Positions 43,136 through 52,656 of a stretch of 64,000 nt of DNA are shown here, piece by piece. Source of the stretch: an uncultured Apibacter sp. GTDB lineage: Bacteria; Bacteroidota; Bacteroidia; Flavobacteriales; Weeksellaceae. Positions within the stretch are counted from its first letter, which is position 1, and every line of letters begins with the position of its first letter. The stretch is taken from contig CALYQD010000002.1 in assembly GCA_945280365.1 (NCBI GenBank), positions 248,001-312,000 on the forward strand. The letters are read 5' to 3'. The notes under the pieces are model-generated. The model was given only the letters and a program-made list of their open reading frames with translations, did no database searches and was not told where the DNA came from. The position numbers and the translations under genes were made by a program.

Positions 43136-43912
43136 ATGCTTTTAGTAGTGAACATCGGTAATAGTAATATACGCTTTGGTATATTTAAAGAAGAGGAATG
43201 TATTAATTCCTGGGTAATGAACACAAAGCCTTATAAAAGTGAAGATGAGCTATTTTCTCAATTTAAAATGACTTATCAAAATTATGGAATTAATCCTAAT
43301 GATATAACTAAAATTGCAGTAGGTTCTGTCGTTCCTCATTTAACCTATCCAGTAAGAAAATCATTAACTCGATTGCATAATATTAAAACGGTACAAGTAA
43401 CCAGAAATACTCCTACTGAATTAACTTCGAGTACTTCGCAAATGGGGACTGATTTATATGCCAATGCCTACTATGCCCATAAAAAATATAAAGGAACTAA
43501 AATTATAGTTGATTTTGGTACGGCATTAACTTTAACCTGTGTTGATAAAAATGCAGATATCAAAGGTGTTATTATAGCCGCAGGTGTCATTACTTCTTTA
43601 AATTCATTAATTGGAGCAACTGCACAGCTTTCAGATATTGAAATGCGTACTCCTAAGCATGTTCTTGGAAAAACTACGGAAGAGTGTATGCAAAGTGGAA
43701 TGGTTTTCGGCTTTCTTAGTATGGTAGAAGGACTTATTGATCGAATCAATAAAGAATTAGGAGAAGATACTTTTGTTATAGCAACCGGTGGGCTTGGTCA
43801 TCTTTTTGCTCCATTAACAACAAAAATTCATATTTACGATCGTTTTCATACGATAAAAGGTTTAAGAGAATTATATTTAAAACAGACATTAGAAAACGAA
43901 AATAAGGGATAA
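43136..43912 (+). CDS. coaX: Type III pantothenate kinase
   Basis: CoaX phosphorylates pantothenate in the first step of coenzyme A synthesis. The 258 residues have the ASKHA-fold signatures: NIGNSNIRFGIFK (phosphate 1), GSVVPHL, the GTDLYANAYYAHKKY segment with catalytic Asp, VDFGTALTLTCVDKN (phosphate 2), GVIIAAGVITSLNSL and a late ATGGLGHLF. It begins seven bases after the M1 peptidase gene. In many flavobacteria it is followed by the outer-membrane and lptC genes, which are elsewhere in this window. Confidence 0.96.
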   Translation: MLLVVNIGNSNIRFGIFKEEECINSWVMNTKPYKSEDELFSQFKMTYQNYGINPNDITKIAVGSVVPHLTYPVRKSLTRLHNIKTVQVTRNTPTELTSSTSQMGTDLYANAYYAHKKYKGTKIIVDFGTALTLTCVDKNADIKGVIIAAGVITSLNSLIGATAQLSDIEMRTPKHVLGKTTEECMQSGMVFGFLSMVEGLIDRINKELGEDTFVIATGGLGHLFAPLTTKIHIYDRFHTIKGLRELYLKQTLENENKG

Positions 43913-44073
43913 TTTTTTATTATTCTCCTATTTTTAAATATTTAAAAAACATTAATGTATAATTTACCCCATAAGTAAGCCTATATTATTTTTTAATTTT
44001 AACATATTTTATACATAGAATTTACCTACCGTATTTTGGTAATATTAAAATCGAAATTAGGTGAAGATTATTA

Positions 44074-44940
44074 TTAATTTATCCTTACAATATCATTAAT
44101 TTTTACTCCTATGTTATTAGGTAAAACTGACGAACCTGTATCTACGCCAAAATAAATTTTATACCCTGCATTTATTGAATTAATATCGGACAAAGTAGGA
44201 AAAGCAACTTGAAATTTAACATTACTTCCAACATTTGTTCCTGCCGGAACAATGATGGCATCCGAATAAATGGTTTCATTGGTAGAATTAGAAATAATGG
44301 AAACGTTAAAAAAACCGGTAGTGGTTGGTTTCGTATTTAAAATTGCATATTCAAAATTAATTCGGAAAAAATTAGCTTGATCTGACATTTTATTTTCTAA
44401 AAGTAAAGTTCCTGAATCTCCATTTTTAGGAGAAAGTATATCTGATGGAGAGCTTGATTGAGAGGTCCAGATACCACTTACATACTTGGGATCAATACTT
44501 ACAGAAGAATTTTGTAATAATAAGCCATACGATTGATATCCCGAGAGAGGAACATAAGCCGATTGATTAACAGCTATTTTTACTCCTGCAAGATTTCTTC
44601 CTTCGGTTGGTGAAATGCTATTCGTATTATTGGTTGCATATAAGCGTTGCCACTCTTGACCGTTATACATATAAACACCTGCTTCTCTATTGTAAATCTT
44701 ATTGTTAATTGTTTCTGAAAATCCATCAGGTTCATAGATGATTAAACCAGTTGCCGGATTTTCAATAGTGGTTGTATCGGTAATCGAGGTAATATGAACC
44801 CGAGGAGGCAAAAAGCCTTTATTATTTGCTTTTATTTCTAAAATTGAGGAACTATCCGGGTTTTCTGTCCCGATACCTACTTGTCCGAAAAAGAATATTG
44901 CATAAAATACGCAGAGTAAAATAGATAAAATTTTCTTCAT
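44074..44940 (-). CDS. Secreted surface protein, unknown
   Basis: This 288-residue protein has a signal peptide (MKKILSILLCVFYAIFFFGQ) followed by a motif frequent in Bacteroidota secreted proteins, VGIGTENPDSSSILEI and NKGFLPPRVHITSI. The segment YMYNGQEWQRLY (about 91-102) is also common in such proteins. The rest (about 120-288) is predicted beta-rich with many Ser/Thr/Asn residues and no Cys. No sorting signal is obvious at the end. A function is not assigned; it may be a surface or structural protein. It converges with coaX. Confidence 0.7.
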   Translation of the reverse strand: MKKILSILLCVFYAIFFFGQVGIGTENPDSSSILEIKANNKGFLPPRVHITSITDTTTIENPATGLIIYEPDGFSETINNKIYNREAGVYMYNGQEWQRLYATNNTNSISPTEGRNLAGVKIAVNQSAYVPLSGYQSYGLLLQNSSVSIDPKYVSGIWTSQSSSPSDILSPKNGDSGTLLLENKMSDQANFFRINFEYAILNTKPTTTGFFNVSIISNSTNETIYSDAIIVPAGTNVGSNVKFQVAFPTLSDINSINAGYKIYFGVDTGSSVLPNNIGVKINDIVRIN

Positions 44941-45198
44941 ACCCTTAAATTTAAACTGTTAAATGGATAAAATTTTAGAACCTGAATATTTCTAAGACAG
45001 ATAAATTAATGATAGAAGGTAGTTATATAATCACAAATAGTATGCCTTATATAGCTATAAATTAATTATTTACAACGTTTTAGCAAATAATCTTATTTTT
45101 ATACATTTATGTATGCATATACCTAAAAATATATGTTCCTTTCAGGAAAAAATAACTGAAAAATGACTGAATTTTGGATAATTAATATTTTAAGCTTA

Positions 45199-46224
45199 TT
45201 ATTCTCTAAACTCAACTATAGCTCTAATAAAAGCTTCAGCGTTTTCTAGAGGCACATTGGGTAATATACCATGTCCTAAATTTGCAATATAACGTTGAAC
45301 TCCAAAATCACGAATCATTTGTTGAGCTTCAGAATATATATTTTTTGGAGTTGACAATAATTTAGCCGGATCAAAATTCCCTTGCAAAGTAATAGCTTCT
45401 CCTGAAAATTCCCTTGCTTTTTGTGGAGTTATCGTCCAATCTACTCCCAGTGCCGAAGCTTTTGATTGAGACATGGTTGGTAAGGCATACCAACATCCTT
45501 TACCAAAAACTATCACTGGAACTTTAGTTGCTAAAACCTCTACTATTTGATCTATATATCTCCATGAAAACTCTTCATAATCTTTCGGAGAAAGTAAACC
45601 TCCCCAGCTATCAAAAATTTGTATAGCGTCTACCCCACTTTCTACTTTTTTAAGCAAATATTGAATGGTATAATCAGTAATTTTTTGTAATAATAAATGG
45701 GCCCATTCTGGATTTTTAAAGCAAAATGATTTAGCTTTATCAAAAGTTTTGGACCCTTTTCCTTCTACAGCATAGCATAAAATCGTCCAAGGACTACCGG
45801 AAAATCCTATCAAAGGAATTTCATTATGTAAAAGCTCTTTTGTAATTGAAATAGCTTCCAAAACATATCCTAAACTTTCCTCTATCGGAGGATTTTGTAG
45901 TCTTTCAACATCTTGCTTAGAGGCTATCGGATTTTGCAAATAAGGCCCTACGGATTCCTTCATCTCAAAATTCAGTCCCATTGCTTGTGGAACAACTAAA
46001 ATATCTGAAAATAAAATAGCAGAATCTATAGGAAATCTTTTTACAGGCATCATAGTAATTTCCGCAGCCAATTCCGGCGTTTTACAACGGGTAAAAAAAT
46101 CATACTTATCACGCAGTGCTCTAAATTCAGGCAAAAATCTTCCTGCTTGACGCATCATCCATACCGGAGGGCGTTTAACATTCTTACCTTTTAAAGCATC
46201 TAGAAATAAAGTATTTTTAATCAT
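45199..46224 (-). CDS. hemE: Uroporphyrinogen decarboxylase
   Basis: HemE removes four acetate carboxyls from uroporphyrinogen III to give coproporphyrinogen III in haem synthesis. The 341-residue protein has [20 protein letters not shown] (about 20-39), [32 protein letters not shown] (about 144-163), the [13 protein letters not shown] segment and a late [19 protein letters not shown]. The length is normal. The gene overlaps the end of hemD by eight bases, so the two are cotranscribed. Confidence 0.97.
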   Translation of the reverse strand: MIKNTLFLDALKGKNVKRPPVWMMRQAGRFLPEFRALRDKYDFFTRCKTPELAAEITMMPVKRFPIDSAILFSDILVVPQAMGLNFEMKESVGPYLQNPIASKQDVERLQNPPIEESLGYVLEAISITKELLHNEIPLIGFSGSPWTILCYAVEGKGSKTFDKAKSFCFKNPEWAHLLLQKITDYTIQYLLKKVESGVDAIQIFDSWGGLLSPKDYEEFSWRYIDQIVEVLATKVPVIVFGKGCWYALPTMSQSKASALGVDWTITPQKAREFSGEAITLQGNFDPAKLLSTPKNIYSEAQQMIRDFGVQRYIANLGHGILPNVPLENAEAFIRAIVEFRE

Positions 46225-46870
46225 TTAGGGTCTTTTTTATTAGTTCAAGTAAAGATTCTTTAGTGGTTTCTTCAGGGTAATATATATCATAATTTCCCAA
46301 CGTACTGACTGTCGCAGCTGTTGTTTTACCGCTTGTAAAGATAATGGTTTCCTGTGGAATCTTATTCATAGAACTAAAAGATCTAACGGCTGAAGGACTT
46401 GTAAAAACTATTGCATCATACGTTTTATCAATCTTATGTGGAGTAAGAATTGTTTTATAACTCTCAATTCCAACCACTTCCACTCCATGTTCTCTTAACG
46501 TATCCGGTAAAATAGTGAGTGATAGATTTCCTTTAAAAAAAACATATTTTTTTATATCAGTCTCAAGCATTCTTTCTAACAAATCTTCTGCATAATTAGT
46601 TATAAATGCGATATCCCTGTTTTGTCCGTACAACTCTTTGGCTGTGCTTTTTCCCACTACAAAGAACTCTCCTTCTAATTCAATATCTTTAATGGCTTTT
46701 GCAGAATTTTTACTAGTTACAATATATGATTGCACATCCGGAGGTATATATTTAATGATATCGTAATAAGGATATATTTCTGTATATATAAAAGGAATAT
46801 AATCAATTTCATATTCCTGCTCATAATCGTCAGGAATTGAGAAAGAAGAAGTAAATAATATTCTTTTCAT
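46217..46870 (-). CDS. hemD: Uroporphyrinogen-III synthase
   Basis: HemD closes hydroxymethylbilane into uroporphyrinogen III with inversion of ring D, directly before HemE. The 217-residue sequence is weakly conserved, as is usual for HemD, but shows the two-domain pattern with [12 protein letters not shown] (about 50-61), VGKSTAKEL (about 72-80), [20 protein letters not shown] and [14 protein letters not shown] (about 147-160) plus [13 protein letters not shown]. Position directly upstream of hemE with an eight-base overlap supports the call. A promoter box lies 17 bases upstream. Confidence 0.93.
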   Translation of the reverse strand: MKRILFTSSFSIPDDYEQEYEIDYIPFIYTEIYPYYDIIKYIPPDVQSYIVTSKNSAKAIKDIELEGEFFVVGKSTAKELYGQNRDIAFITNYAEDLLERMLETDIKKYVFFKGNLSLTILPDTLREHGVEVVGIESYKTILTPHKIDKTYDAIVFTSPSAVRSFSSMNKIPQETIIFTSGKTTAATVSTLGNYDIYYPEETTKESLLELIKKTLND

Positions 46871-46886
46871 ATCATTTTGATTTATA

Positions 46887-46894
46887 CAAATATA
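46887..46894 (-). promoter_or_regulatory. -7 promoter box of hemD-hemE
   Basis: The minus strand reads TATATTTG, matching TAnnTTTG, with its last base 17 bases before the hemD ATG. Confidence 0.5.
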
Positions 46895-47293
46895 CTGTTT
46901 ATTGCATGCACATAAAAAATCAATATTTAAAAAATTTATTGATTTTAAATTTTATTGTATGATTTTTATATTTTTTATTCTTTTCATTAATTTTTTTAAG
47001 ATAATATTCTCATAATTGTTAATTTATTGACAGGATTAAATTTATTTTTCCAACTGTTGGTAAAATTTAAAATTCCTACGTAAGAAAATTCTTAAAAAAT
47101 ATTACTACTATGAATAATAACTTTTTTATACAGTCATAAAAATTCCTACTTTTTTCAAGTTTATTCTTGAAAAAAAATACTTACTGGGATAATTAATTTT
47201 GTAGTTAAAATTTACATTTATTAACTAATTTAGGCGATTTTATAGCTGAAAACTTCTTGTTTTTGCATATGATTTTTTGAAAAGATTTAAGAT
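46895..47293. other. Intergenic region with two related short motifs
   Basis: No gene is supported. AAAATTCCTAC occurs at 47069 and at 47139, each followed within 30 bases by an inverted repeat; the second is a 10-bp perfect hairpin TTTTTTCAAG/CTTGAAAAAA at 47150-47175. The meaning is unknown. Confidence 0.45.
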
Positions 47294-48262
47294 CTATAAT
47301 AGTTTTTGATATTCATAAAATTGTAGCTTACATTCTTTTCCAATGGACAGCTCTTCTTCACTTATAAACCAAAATCTATTAAATTTTGAAACGCATTCTA
47401 CTAGATAATGAGATCCTTGAAAATAACTTCTTATTACTTTTACAGGTATACCTGTTTGAGAAATTACGAATTGATGCGGATAAACAATAATTTTATTTTC
47501 GTCTATCTCTTCAAAAAAATCCGGAAAATCTTCCGGCTTTATAATGGTACTTTCGCCAAATAAATTTGCTACATACATAATTTCAGGATTTTTGTATAAA
47601 TCATTGGGATTACCGTATCGTACAACTTTTCCTTCTTTTAAGATCATCATTTCATCTGCATAAGCAAGAGCATCTTCTATCTCATGTGTAGCTAATATGA
47701 TAGATATATTATTTTCTTTAGCAAAATCAAAAACGGCTCTCTTTAATACATTTTTCTTAAAAGTATCGACTTGAGAAAATGGTTCATCCAACAGAAGTAC
47801 TGAAGGAGTTTGTGCTAGAGCTTTTGCTAAAGCTACTCTTTGTTTTTGACCTCCACTTAGTGAAATGGGTTTCTCATCAATATAGCTTGCCATGCCTACA
47901 ATATCTAAAAGAAACATAATTCTATTTTGTTTCTCTTTTATATCTATATTAGAAAGGAATTTACCAACATTTTCTCCTACAGTAGCATAGGGCATCAGCC
48001 CAAACTCCTGTTCCAAATATTTAAATTCAGGTTCTCCAGGAACTAAATTCCCTTTAAATCCAGTTAATTTTCGTCCATTATAAAAAATTTCGCCGCTCTC
48101 CCACTCCAATAATCCGTAAATTAATTTTAAAACTGTACTTTTTCCACTTCCACTTTCCCCAACCAAGGCCAACATGTTTCCTTGCTGTAAGGTAAAAGAT
48201 AGAGATTCTATGATTTTTTTATCTTCGGTATATGAAAAAAAGAGATTTTTAACTTCTAGCAT
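47294..48262 (-). CDS. ABC transporter ATP-binding protein with C-terminal accessory domain
   Basis: This 322-residue ATPase starts at the ATG at 48262 (MLEVKNLFFSYTEDKK); a TTG nine bases earlier is not needed. It has Walker A GESGSGKST (about 35-43), signature LSGGQKQRVALAKALA, Walker B LLLDEPFSQVD and H-loop ATHEIEDALAYAD. The last 80 residues (IIVYPHQFVIS, VIRSYFQGSHYLVE) look like a TOBE-type regulatory domain, as in importer ATPases of the CUT1/iron/spermidine class. No permease or binding protein gene is next to it, so the substrate is unknown. Confidence 0.85.
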   Translation of the reverse strand: MLEVKNLFFSYTEDKKIIESLSFTLQQGNMLALVGESGSGKSTVLKLIYGLLEWESGEIFYNGRKLTGFKGNLVPGEPEFKYLEQEFGLMPYATVGENVGKFLSNIDIKEKQNRIMFLLDIVGMASYIDEKPISLSGGQKQRVALAKALAQTPSVLLLDEPFSQVDTFKKNVLKRAVFDFAKENNISIILATHEIEDALAYADEMMILKEGKVVRYGNPNDLYKNPEIMYVANLFGESTIIKPEDFPDFFEEIDENKIIVYPHQFVISQTGIPVKVIRSYFQGSHYLVECVSKFNRFWFISEEELSIGKECKLQFYEYQKLL

Positions 48263-48590
48263 ATAAATCAATTTGTTAAATTCTTATGTATCCTTAATTG
48301 ATCGCAAAGCGTATAATTTTGTAAATAATCAAGCATATTTTCACAAATTTAAAATTTTAATACTAAAAAATTTCTTCCGAACTTTTATTTATTTTTTCAT
48401 CAATAACTTAAAAATAAAAAATATTTGAAATGATTAAAAATAAAATTTTATTTTTATCTCTATTTTTTAAAATATTATTTCTTAATAATCACTTATCCAG
48501 TAATTAAATTAATGTATCTTTCAGCATGCTTACTATTTATTATGTACATAAAAAATTGCAATTTTGCAGGTACAAAAATGTACCTCACGC
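48263..48590. other. Divergent intergenic region between the ABC ATPase and topB
   Basis: I see no gene, RNA fold or repeat in these 328 AT-rich bases. They must hold the promoters of two divergent genes, but no full -33/-7 pair is clear. Confidence 0.5.
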
Positions 48591-50684
48591 ATGAAAGTAT
48601 GTATTGCTGAAAAACCAAGCGTTGCTAAAGATATTGCCCAAATTTTGGGGGCTAAAGAAAGAAAAGATGGATATTATCAAGGAAATGGATATCAGGTAAC
48701 CTGGACTTTTGGGCATTTATGTACTCTAAAAGAGCCTCATGATTATAATCCGAATTGGAAATTCTGGTATTTGGAAGACCTTCCAATTATCCCCACAAAT
48801 TTTGGTATCAAGCTCATATCAAATAAAGGAGTAGAAAAACAATTCAAAATTATAAAAAATCTGGTTTCCGAGTGTGACGAAGTAATAAATTGCGGAGATG
48901 CGGGACAAGAAGGAGAACTAATTCAACGGTGGGTATTATTAAAAGCCAAATGTAAAGTCCCTGTAAAACGTTTATGGATATCGTCGTTAACAGAACAGTC
49001 TATCAAAGAAGGATTTGAAAATCTCAAAGACTCTTCACTATATGAAAATCTATATTCAGCAGGTAGCGCTCGTGCCATTGGAGATTGGCTTTTGGGAATA
49101 AATGCCACTCGATTGTTTACTAAAAAATTTGCTTCCAATAAAACTCTACTATCAATTGGAAGAGTTCAAACACCTACCTTGGCCATGATTGTACAACGGC
49201 AGAAAGAAATTGAATCTTTTATTATTGAAGAATATTGGGAATTAAAAACTATCTATAAAGATGTTGAATTTAACGCCGATATTGACCGTTTAAAAACTGA
49301 AGAAAGAGCAAAAAAGGGATTAGAGTATTTACAAAAATATCCGTTTGAAATAATTTCTTTCGAAAAGAAAGAGGGAAAGGAAAAAAATCCAAGATTGTTT
49401 GATCTTACTTCTTTACAAGTCGAAGCAAATAAGAAATACGGTTATTCTGCAGATAATACCTTAAAATATATACAAAGTCTGTATGAAAAAAAGTTAGTTA
49501 CATATCCTCGGGTAGATACAACTTATCTTTCTGAAGACTTATATCCAAAAATTCATGGAATTCTTTCCAGCATGAAATATTATGAAACCCTTATTTCTTT
49601 TCTTTTAAAGAATCCTATTCCTAAATCCAAAGCTGTATTCGATGACACCAAAGTAACCGATCATCATGCGATCATACCCACCGATGTATCGCCGGAAGGA
49701 ATTTCATCTGATGAAAAAAAGATATATGATTTGGTAGCTCGAAGATTTATTGCTGCATTTTATCCAGAATGTAAGATTTCTAATACTTTGGTTACTTCAA
49801 AAGTTGGCGAAATCCCATTTAAAGCTAGTGGAAAACAAATTTTAGAACCTGGTTGGAGAATAATATATGAGCAAGATAAAAAGAATGAAAAAGAAGAAAA
49901 TTTAATTCCTGTTTTTCAAGTCGGAGAAAGCGGGCCTCATAAACCGTTTATCCACCAAGGCAAGACTTCTCCACCTAAATATTATACGGAAGCCTCTTTA
50001 TTGAGAAGTATGGAAACAGCCGGAAAGCAGGTTGAAGATGAAGAAATGAGAGAAGTATTAAAGGATAATGGAATTGGTAGACCATCAACTAGAGCAAATA
50101 TCATTGAAACCTTACTTCATCGAAAGTACATTGAAAAAAAAAGGAAAAATATATATGCTACTCCAACAGGAATGGATTTGATAGATACTATACAAAGTGA
50201 ATTATTGAAGAGTGTAGAGCTTACCGGACTTTGGGAAAAAAAACTTAGGTTAATTGAAAAAGGCACCTATTCTTCCGATCTTTTTAAAAAGGAACTCATA
50301 GAAATGGTAACTAATCTCACACAAGAAGTTAAAAATAGCCAATACCGTAGAATCTCAGTACAAGATAAAAAGAATGTAGAAAATAAGAATATTCATAAAA
50401 AATCAAACACTAATTCACAATCTGTGGAGGAATTGTTATGCCCTAAATGTAACGCTCGTAAGTTAATAAAAGGAAAATCTGCATACGGATGTTCCAATTA
50501 TAAAAATTGTGATTTTACCGTTCCCTTTGAAATATACGGTAAAAAATTGTCTTTAAAGCAAATTTCTGATTTAATATGTAAAGGTAAAACTTCAAAAATA
50601 AAAGGCCTTATAAATCCGGAAACCCATGAGAAAACAGAAGGTATTTTATCTTTTGATAAAAATTTCGGAATAGTATTTGAATAA
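48591..50684 (+). CDS. topB: DNA topoisomerase III
   Basis: TopB is a type IA topoisomerase that decatenates DNA. The start is ATG 48591 (MKVCIAEKPSVAKDIAQILG); a TTG at 48564 would add nine unlikely residues. The 697-residue protein has the TOPRIM domain (INCGDAGQEGELIQRW about 100-115), the IA core with the active-site Tyr in LVTYPRVDTTYLS, the HHAIIPT motif, NGIGRPSTRANIIETL, and a C-terminal zinc ribbon (LLCPKCNARKLIKGKSAYGC, CDFTVPF). Residues 590-620 are a basic linker. Confidence 0.96.
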   Translation: MKVCIAEKPSVAKDIAQILGAKERKDGYYQGNGYQVTWTFGHLCTLKEPHDYNPNWKFWYLEDLPIIPTNFGIKLISNKGVEKQFKIIKNLVSECDEVINCGDAGQEGELIQRWVLLKAKCKVPVKRLWISSLTEQSIKEGFENLKDSSLYENLYSAGSARAIGDWLLGINATRLFTKKFASNKTLLSIGRVQTPTLAMIVQRQKEIESFIIEEYWELKTIYKDVEFNADIDRLKTEERAKKGLEYLQKYPFEIISFEKKEGKEKNPRLFDLTSLQVEANKKYGYSADNTLKYIQSLYEKKLVTYPRVDTTYLSEDLYPKIHGILSSMKYYETLISFLLKNPIPKSKAVFDDTKVTDHHAIIPTDVSPEGISSDEKKIYDLVARRFIAAFYPECKISNTLVTSKVGEIPFKASGKQILEPGWRIIYEQDKKNEKEENLIPVFQVGESGPHKPFIHQGKTSPPKYYTEASLLRSMETAGKQVEDEEMREVLKDNGIGRPSTRANIIETLLHRKYIEKKRKNIYATPTGMDLIDTIQSELLKSVELTGLWEKKLRLIEKGTYSSDLFKKELIEMVTNLTQEVKNSQYRRISVQDKKNVENKNIHKKSNTNSQSVEELLCPKCNARKLIKGKSAYGCSNYKNCDFTVPFEIYGKKLSLKQISDLICKGKTSKIKGLINPETHEKTEGILSFDKNFGIVFE

Positions 50685-50758
50685 TAGTTAAAGTATTAGT
50701 TGATTATATTATTTTAAAATTTAATTTATTTTTACAATCTTAATTAATTTTATTTTTT

Positions 50759-51151
50759 ATGGGTTTTATAAAAGAATTTAAAGATTTTGCCTTACGTGGA
50801 AATGTTATCGATATGGCTGTTGGTGTAATTATCGGTGGTGCTTTTAATCAAATTATTACTTCTTTAGTGGAAGATATTATTACTCCTTTAGTTCTGAATC
50901 CTGCCCTTAAAATGGCAGATTTAACAGATTTAGCTAAATTAACCATTCCGGGTACAGCTATTAAGTACGGTAATTTTCTTTCTACATGTTTATCTTTTAT
51001 AATTATAGCTTTTTGTCTATTTACCATGATTAAAGTAATTAATAAGCTTAATAAGAAAGATGAGAACAAAAAAGAACAAGATAATACACCAAAACCACCT
51101 TCCCAAGAAGAATTACTAACTGAAATAAGAGATTTGCTTAGAAATAAATAA
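50759..51151 (+). CDS. mscL: Large-conductance mechanosensitive channel MscL
   Basis: MscL opens under membrane tension to release solutes on osmotic downshock. The 130-residue protein has the family opening MGFIKEFKDFALRGNVIDMAVGVIIGGAFNQIITSLVEDIITPL (N-terminal helix and TM1), a periplasmic loop (about 45-70), TM2 (about 73-95, FLSTCLSFIIIAFCLFTMIKVIN) and a charged cytosolic helix ending PSQEELLTEIRDLLRNK. Length and motifs are typical. A hairpin terminator follows at once. Confidence 0.97.
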   Translation: MGFIKEFKDFALRGNVIDMAVGVIIGGAFNQIITSLVEDIITPLVLNPALKMADLTDLAKLTIPGTAIKYGNFLSTCLSFIIIAFCLFTMIKVINKLNKKDENKKEQDNTPKPPSQEELLTEIRDLLRNK

Positions 51152-51152
51152 A

Positions 51153-51184
51153 AAAAATCCTAACAAATGTTAGGATTTTTTTTA
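51153..51184. terminator. Bidirectional terminator between mscL and the FadL-type gene
   Basis: AATCCTAAC (51156-51164) and GTTAGGATT (51169-51177) form a perfect stem flanked by A-runs and T-runs on either side, so it can serve both converging genes. Confidence 0.85.
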
Positions 51185-51197
51185 TTAAAATTATTTT

Positions 51198-52634
51198 TTA
51201 AAATCTCATGCCTAATGTTAACACAAAATTATTTTGTGTATTATTAACTTTTCCAAAATAGGGCTTATTCAAATCAAGATTTACATTTGATCCATCAACT
51301 GTATAAAAATCACCAGATAGAGTCGTATGATAATCTGTTTTTATATTTTGATATCCTAAATCAACAAAAAACACCCCTATATCGTATCCTACACCAAAAG
51401 ACAATTTATTTTTTTCTCCAGCTAAATAGTTTTTTACATATACCGGACTTGAATCATTATCCCATACACCGGCTATAGATTGATCTTTTATTGGAGAAGA
51501 GGCATAAGCATATCCAGCTCTTAATTTAAGTTCTTTGAATCTATATTCTAACCCTGCACGATATTCTTGAGAATTTCTAACATAATTATTTACAAAGTTA
51601 TTGTTAAGTCTATAATCTACATCTCCTTTAAACTCCATATCCTTATTGAAATAATTAATAAAATCAAAATTAAATGCCAAAGAATTATCATCATCAAAAA
51701 TATTTGATGCAAAGGCACCACTCAAAACAATTTTTCCCGGGGACACATTTTTATAACGATCATAATATATATAATCTTGGAAAAATTGTCCTTTATCATT
51801 AACACTATACACCCATCTATAATCATCCATATCAGACCACCAAATCGGAGTATGATAAGCAGCACCTAAACGTATTTCAGGTGTGATCTTCCCTATTACC
51901 CCTACATTTAATCCGAAACCGTTTGCTTCTTGACTATAAGGAGTTAATTGTTCATCAAATCTCATATATTCTCCGTCAACAGTGTTTCTATGACCGTATT
52001 CTGAGCTCCTATCAACATTTAAATAATGCCAATCAAAACCAATACCGAAATAAATTTTATCCATATAATTGGTAGCAAAACTCAATTTCAATTTTGATTT
52101 ATATCCATCAGTATATTGATCGTAATTAGCCATCTCATAGGTCTGATTTACGTTATCTTTGTTAGGAAATAAATAATTTATTTTTGAATTGCGTGAAAAA
52201 TACACATCATTATCTACCCTTTGGTAAGAAAAATTTACTCCAAAATTTACTTTAAGCAGATCTGATTCATCCCCCAATGCTAAAGCAATCCCCGCTGCGG
52301 GAACATTAAAGTTGGTATCTGTATTGGAATTTACACCATTACCCATAGTAGCTTTATTCTTATTTGACAATACACCCATCGAAATATTAGCTACAGAATT
52401 TCTAAAAATACCTAACCCGGCAGGATTGGTCTCTACAGCGCTTAAATCTCCTCCTAAAGCACCCATAGATTCTCCCATACCAATATATCGTGCTGTTCCT
52501 GAAGTATTATTGGAATTATCTCCAAAAATATTAAAAGCATCTGAAACGTCATTTGGATAAAATTGGGTTGTCTGAGATTTCACTGTCATGACTAATGATG
52601 AAAGAATAAATCCATATAACAATTTCTTATTCAT
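51198..52634 (-). CDS. OmpP1/FadL-family outer-membrane transporter
   Basis: This 478-residue barrel protein has a signal peptide (MNKKLLYGFILSSLVMTVKSQ) and FadL-like features: the N-terminal hatch-type region with GTARYIGMGESMGALGGDLSAVETNPAGLGIFRNSVANI (about 42-80), then alternating strands ending NNFVLTLGMRF with a terminal Phe, typical of an outer-membrane insertion signal. FadL proteins pass hydrophobic compounds; the ligand here is unknown. It follows the repeat lipoprotein gene by 22 bases, and proS is divergent, an arrangement I recall from other flavobacteria. Confidence 0.9.
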   Translation of the reverse strand: MNKKLLYGFILSSLVMTVKSQTTQFYPNDVSDAFNIFGDNSNNTSGTARYIGMGESMGALGGDLSAVETNPAGLGIFRNSVANISMGVLSNKNKATMGNGVNSNTDTNFNVPAAGIALALGDESDLLKVNFGVNFSYQRVDNDVYFSRNSKINYLFPNKDNVNQTYEMANYDQYTDGYKSKLKLSFATNYMDKIYFGIGFDWHYLNVDRSSEYGHRNTVDGEYMRFDEQLTPYSQEANGFGLNVGVIGKITPEIRLGAAYHTPIWWSDMDDYRWVYSVNDKGQFFQDYIYYDRYKNVSPGKIVLSGAFASNIFDDDNSLAFNFDFINYFNKDMEFKGDVDYRLNNNFVNNYVRNSQEYRAGLEYRFKELKLRAGYAYASSPIKDQSIAGVWDNDSSPVYVKNYLAGEKNKLSFGVGYDIGVFFVDLGYQNIKTDYHTTLSGDFYTVDGSNVNLDLNKPYFGKVNNTQNNFVLTLGMRF

Positions 52635-52656
52635 AATTTGAGTTTTTTATTATTTA

